From contig LNET01000117.1 in assembly GCA_001464055.1 (NCBI GenBank), positions 26,134 to 90,133 on the forward strand: a stretch of DNA of 64,000 bases, written 5' to 3'. A program made the position numbers and the translations under genes. Positions 61,457 to 64,000 of this stretch are shown here, piece by piece. How positions within the stretch are numbered: position 1 is the stretch's first letter; each line of letters starts with the position of its first letter. Origin of the DNA: Burkholderiales bacterium Ga0077543. GTDB taxonomy: Bacteria > Pseudomonadota > Gammaproteobacteria > Burkholderiales > Burkholderiaceae_C. The notes under the pieces are model-generated. The model searched no databases and was not told the DNA's origin. It saw only the letters and a list, made by a program, of their open reading frames with translations.

Positions 61457-61891
61457 ATGCAAATCTGGATGAGCGTGGTGCTGGCAATTCAGCTGCTGTC
61501 TGCCGTGGCGATGGTCGGCCTGGTGCTGGTTCAACATGGCAAGGGTGCCGACATGGGCGCTTCCTTCGGCGGCGGGTCGTCGGGAAGCCTGTTCGGGGCT
61601 ACCGGCAGCGCCAACTTCCTTTCTCGGTCTACGGCGGCATGTGCCACGGTGTTCTTCGTCTGCACCCTGGCCCTGGCCTCGGGGGCGAACGTCGGTGCGT
61701 CGTCGCGCAACGAGGGCGGTTCGGTTCTTGATCGTGCAGCCCCGGCTGCTTCGGCTGCCGACGGCATTCCAGGGGCCATTCCTGCCGCTGCGCCCGCGGT
61801 GCTGCCCACCCCTGCGGCGGCGGCATCGGCACCCACCAGCGAAGTGCCTGCGCCTGCCAGCCTGCCTGCTGCTTCGGCTCCAGCCAAGTAA
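61457..61891 (+). CDS. secG: Preprotein translocase subunit SecG
   Basis: [53 protein letters not shown]; Ala/Pro-rich tail. Confidence 0.95.
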   Translation: MQIWMSVVLAIQLLSAVAMVGLVLVQHGKGADMGASFGGGSSGSLFGATGSANFLSRSTAACATVFFVCTLALASGANVGASSRNEGGSVLDRAAPAASAADGIPGAIPAAAPAVLPTPAAAASAPTSEVPAPASLPAASAPAK

Positions 61892-61998
61892 GTTCCCTGG
61901 GCCGGGATAGCCCTTGCTTTGGGGATAGAATCCGAGGCTGTCTGCAACGCGATCTTGTCATCGAGTTGTGGCCCGGCAGCCCGAGCTGTAGACGTCTT

Positions 61999-62083
61999 GC
62001 CGACGTGGTGAAACTGGTAGACACGCTATCTTGAGGGGGTAGTGGCGAAAGCTGTGCGAGTTCGAGTCTCGCCGTCGGCACCA
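61999..62083 (+). tRNA. tRNA-Leu (anticodon GAG), CCA encoded
   Basis: GCCGACGTGGTGAAACTGGTAGACACGCTATCTTGAGGGGGTAGTGGC...GAGTTCGAGTCTCGCCGTCGGCACCA; acceptor stem GCCGACG/CGTCGGC; anticodon loop TTGAGGG. Confidence 0.96.
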
Positions 62084-62138
62084 AGACCTTTGCGCACTGG
62101 CCGCTGCACACACAGCCGACCAACTGCCAGACTGCGCC

Positions 62139-62498
62139 ATGGACTTGCAAAGCTACCTGCCCGTGATCCTGTTCATCCTGGTTGGAATCGGGGTTGGCGT
62201 GGCTCCCCAGGTTTTGGGGTTCATCTTCGGTCCGAATCGGCCTGACGTTGAAAAGAACAGTCCCTACGAATGCGGCTTCGAGGCCTTCGAGGACGCGCGC
62301 ATGAAGTTCGACGTGCGCTACTACCTGGTCGCCATCCTCTTCATCCTGTTCGACCTGGAAATCGCCTTCCTGTTCCCATGGGCAGTGGCACTGCACGACA
62401 TCGGGGCGTCAGGCTTCTGGGCAATGATGGTGTTCCTCGCCATCCTGGTGGTGGGATTCATCTACGAATGGAAGAAGGGCGCTCTCGACTGGGAGTGA
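62139..62498 (+). CDS. nuoA: NADH-quinone oxidoreductase subunit A
   Basis: [42 protein letters not shown]. Confidence 0.98.
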   Translation: MDLQSYLPVILFILVGIGVGVAPQVLGFIFGPNRPDVEKNSPYECGFEAFEDARMKFDVRYYLVAILFILFDLEIAFLFPWAVALHDIGASGFWAMMVFLAILVVGFIYEWKKGALDWE

Positions 62499-62513
62499 AG
62501 ACCATGGACCCCC

Positions 62514-62581
62514 AAGCTCACATTCGTTCGCTGCCCCCCATGGGGGCGCAGGCCTCCCTTGGGGCGGCCCGGCAGGAGGCC
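62514..62581. repeat. REP-like intergenic palindromic element between nuoA and nuoB
   Basis: AAGCTCACATTCGTTCGCTGCCCCCCATGGGGGCGCAGGCCTCCCTTGGGGCGGCCCGGCAGGAGG with CCCCCATGGGGG dyad (62535-62546). Confidence 0.6.
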
Positions 62582-62583
62582 TG

Positions 62584-63060
62584 ATGGGCATCGAAGGCGT
62601 TTTGAAGGAAGGCTTCGTCACCACTTCGGTCGACACGCTGATCAATTGGTCGAAGACAGGCTCGATGTGGCCCATGACCTTCGGCCTGGCCTGTTGCGCC
62701 GTCGAGATGATGCATGCGGGTGCTGCGCGCTACGACATCGACCGCTTCGGCATGCTTTTTCGCCCCAGCCCCCGCCAGAGCGACCTGATGATCGTCGCCG
62801 GTACCCTGTGCAACAAGATGGCCCCGGCCTTGCGCAAGGTCTACGATCAGATGGCCGAGCCGCGCTGGGTGCTGAGCATGGGCAGTTGCGCCAATGGTGG
62901 CGGCTATTACCACTACAGCTACAGCGTCGTTCGCGGCTGCGACCGCATCGTGCCGGTGGACGTCTATGTTCCAGGCTGCCCGCCCACGGCCGAGGCGCTG
63001 CTGTACGGCATCCTGCAGTTGCAGGCCAAGATCCGGCGCGAAAACACCATTGCGCGCTGA
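62584..63060 (+). CDS. nuoB: NADH-quinone oxidoreductase subunit B
   Basis: [62 protein letters not shown]. Confidence 0.98.
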   Translation: MGIEGVLKEGFVTTSVDTLINWSKTGSMWPMTFGLACCAVEMMHAGAARYDIDRFGMLFRPSPRQSDLMIVAGTLCNKMAPALRKVYDQMAEPRWVLSMGSCANGGGYYHYSYSVVRGCDRIVPVDVYVPGCPPTAEALLYGILQLQAKIRRENTIAR

Positions 63061-63075
63061 AGCCGCGGTTGCTGC

Positions 63076-63675
63076 ATGACCCAGAAACTCGACACCCTGC
63101 AAGCCGCCCTGCAATCCGTGCTGGGCGATGCAATCCATCGTTTCCAGCGCGAGCGCGGCGAACTCAGCATCACCGTGAAGGCCGCCGACTACATCCGGGT
63201 CGCGACGACGCTGCGTGATCACCCGCAGTTGAAGTTCGAACAACTCGTCGACCTGTGCGGACTGGATTTCTCCGACTATCGCAACGAAGCCTGGGAAGGC
63301 CAGCGCTACTGCGTCGTGTCGCACCTGCTCTCGATCAGCCACAACTGGCGTGTGCGCCTGAAGGTGTTCGCGCCCGACGACGACATGCCCTCGGTCGAGT
63401 CCGTCACCCCCACCTGGGCTTCGGCAAACTGGTTCGAGCGCGAGGCCTTCGACCTCTACGGCATCCTGTTCGAAGGCCACCTCGACCTGCGCCGCATCCT
63501 CACCGACTACGGCTTCATCGGCCATCCGATGCGCAAGGACTTCCCGACTACCGGGAACGTCGAGATGCGCTACGACGCCGAGAAGAAGCGCGTGATCTAC
63601 CAGCCGGTGAGCATCGAGCCCCGCGAAGTGGTGCCGCGCATCGTGCGCGAAGACAACTACGGCGGCTTGCACTAG
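63076..63675 (+). CDS. nuoC: NADH-quinone oxidoreductase subunit C
   Basis: [47 protein letters not shown]. Confidence 0.97.
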   Translation: MTQKLDTLQAALQSVLGDAIHRFQRERGELSITVKAADYIRVATTLRDHPQLKFEQLVDLCGLDFSDYRNEAWEGQRYCVVSHLLSISHNWRVRLKVFAPDDDMPSVESVTPTWASANWFEREAFDLYGILFEGHLDLRRILTDYGFIGHPMRKDFPTTGNVEMRYDAEKKRVIYQPVSIEPREVVPRIVREDNYGGLH

Positions 63676-63684
63676 GCCCGGCAC

Positions 63685-64000
63685 ATGGCAGACATCAAGA
63701 ACTACACCCTGAACTTCGGCCCGCAGCACCCTGCGGCGCACGGCGTGCTGCGCCTGGTGCTGGAGCTCGACGGCGAAGTCATCCAGCGTGCCGACCCGCA
63801 CATCGGCCTGTTGCACCGTGCCACCGAGAAACTGGCCGAAAGCAAGACCTACATCCAGAACCTGCCCTACATGGACCGGCTGGACTATGTCTCGATGATG
63901 TGCAACGAGCACGCCTACTGCCTGGCCATCGAGAAGCTGGCCGGCATCGAGGTGCCCGAGCGTGCGCAGTACATCCGCGTCATGTTCAGCGAACTCACGC
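63685..64000 (+). CDS. nuoD: NADH-quinone oxidoreductase subunit D, N-terminal part, truncated by window end
   Basis: [76 protein letters not shown]. Confidence 0.97.
   Translation, partial: MADIKNYTLNFGPQHPAAHGVLRLVLELDGEVIQRADPHIGLLHRATEKLAESKTYIQNLPYMDRLDYVSMMCNEHAYCLAIEKLAGIEVPERAQYIRVMFSELT

Noticed and set aside
1-64000. CRISPR arrays, prophage, IS elements, integrons, toxin-antitoxin or defence islands
   Set aside because: No regularly spaced direct repeats, no transposase/integrase/phage structural ORFs, and no restriction or Cas motifs were seen.

Overview
This 64 kb window is a high-GC stretch of a betaproteobacterial (Burkholderiales-like) chromosome. The taxonomic call is inferred from gene content and order. 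It is gene-dense and mostly core genome. Recognisable blocks: mutS; a sulfide/persulfide module (SulP transporter, two YeeE/YedE-type proteins, BigR/SqrR-like ArsR regulator, Blh/ETHE1-type metallo-beta-lactamase, AhpD-like protein); zwf; a cytochrome c + sorbosone dehydrogenase pair opposite a sigma-54 activator; suhB-trmJ-cysE; mog-yjgA-pmbA; a TRAP transporter; yqeY-rpsU; zapA with an adjacent 6S RNA; nth-rnfB-like; phaZ; uvrB; iscR-iscSUA-hscBA-fdx; tsaD; rpsO-pnp; tpiA-secG-tRNA-Leu-nuoABCD. I saw no CRISPR array, prophage, transposase or integrase. No obviously new multi-gene defence or biosynthetic system is visible. The best second looks are: a 35-bp dyad forming two overlapping face-to-face promoters between the BigR-like gene and blh; an unannotated 6S RNA; a GGDEF protein with a degenerate active site but an intact RxxD I-site; a DJ-1/PfpI-family gene apparently missing its catalytic core; an Anbu proteasome-like gene outside its usual neighbourhood; a precisely spaced sigma-54 promoter before the sorbosone dehydrogenase; tandem IscR-type boxes; an orphan RnfB-like ferredoxin; a minus-strand terminator with no annotated gene; and a REP-like element between nuoA and nuoB.
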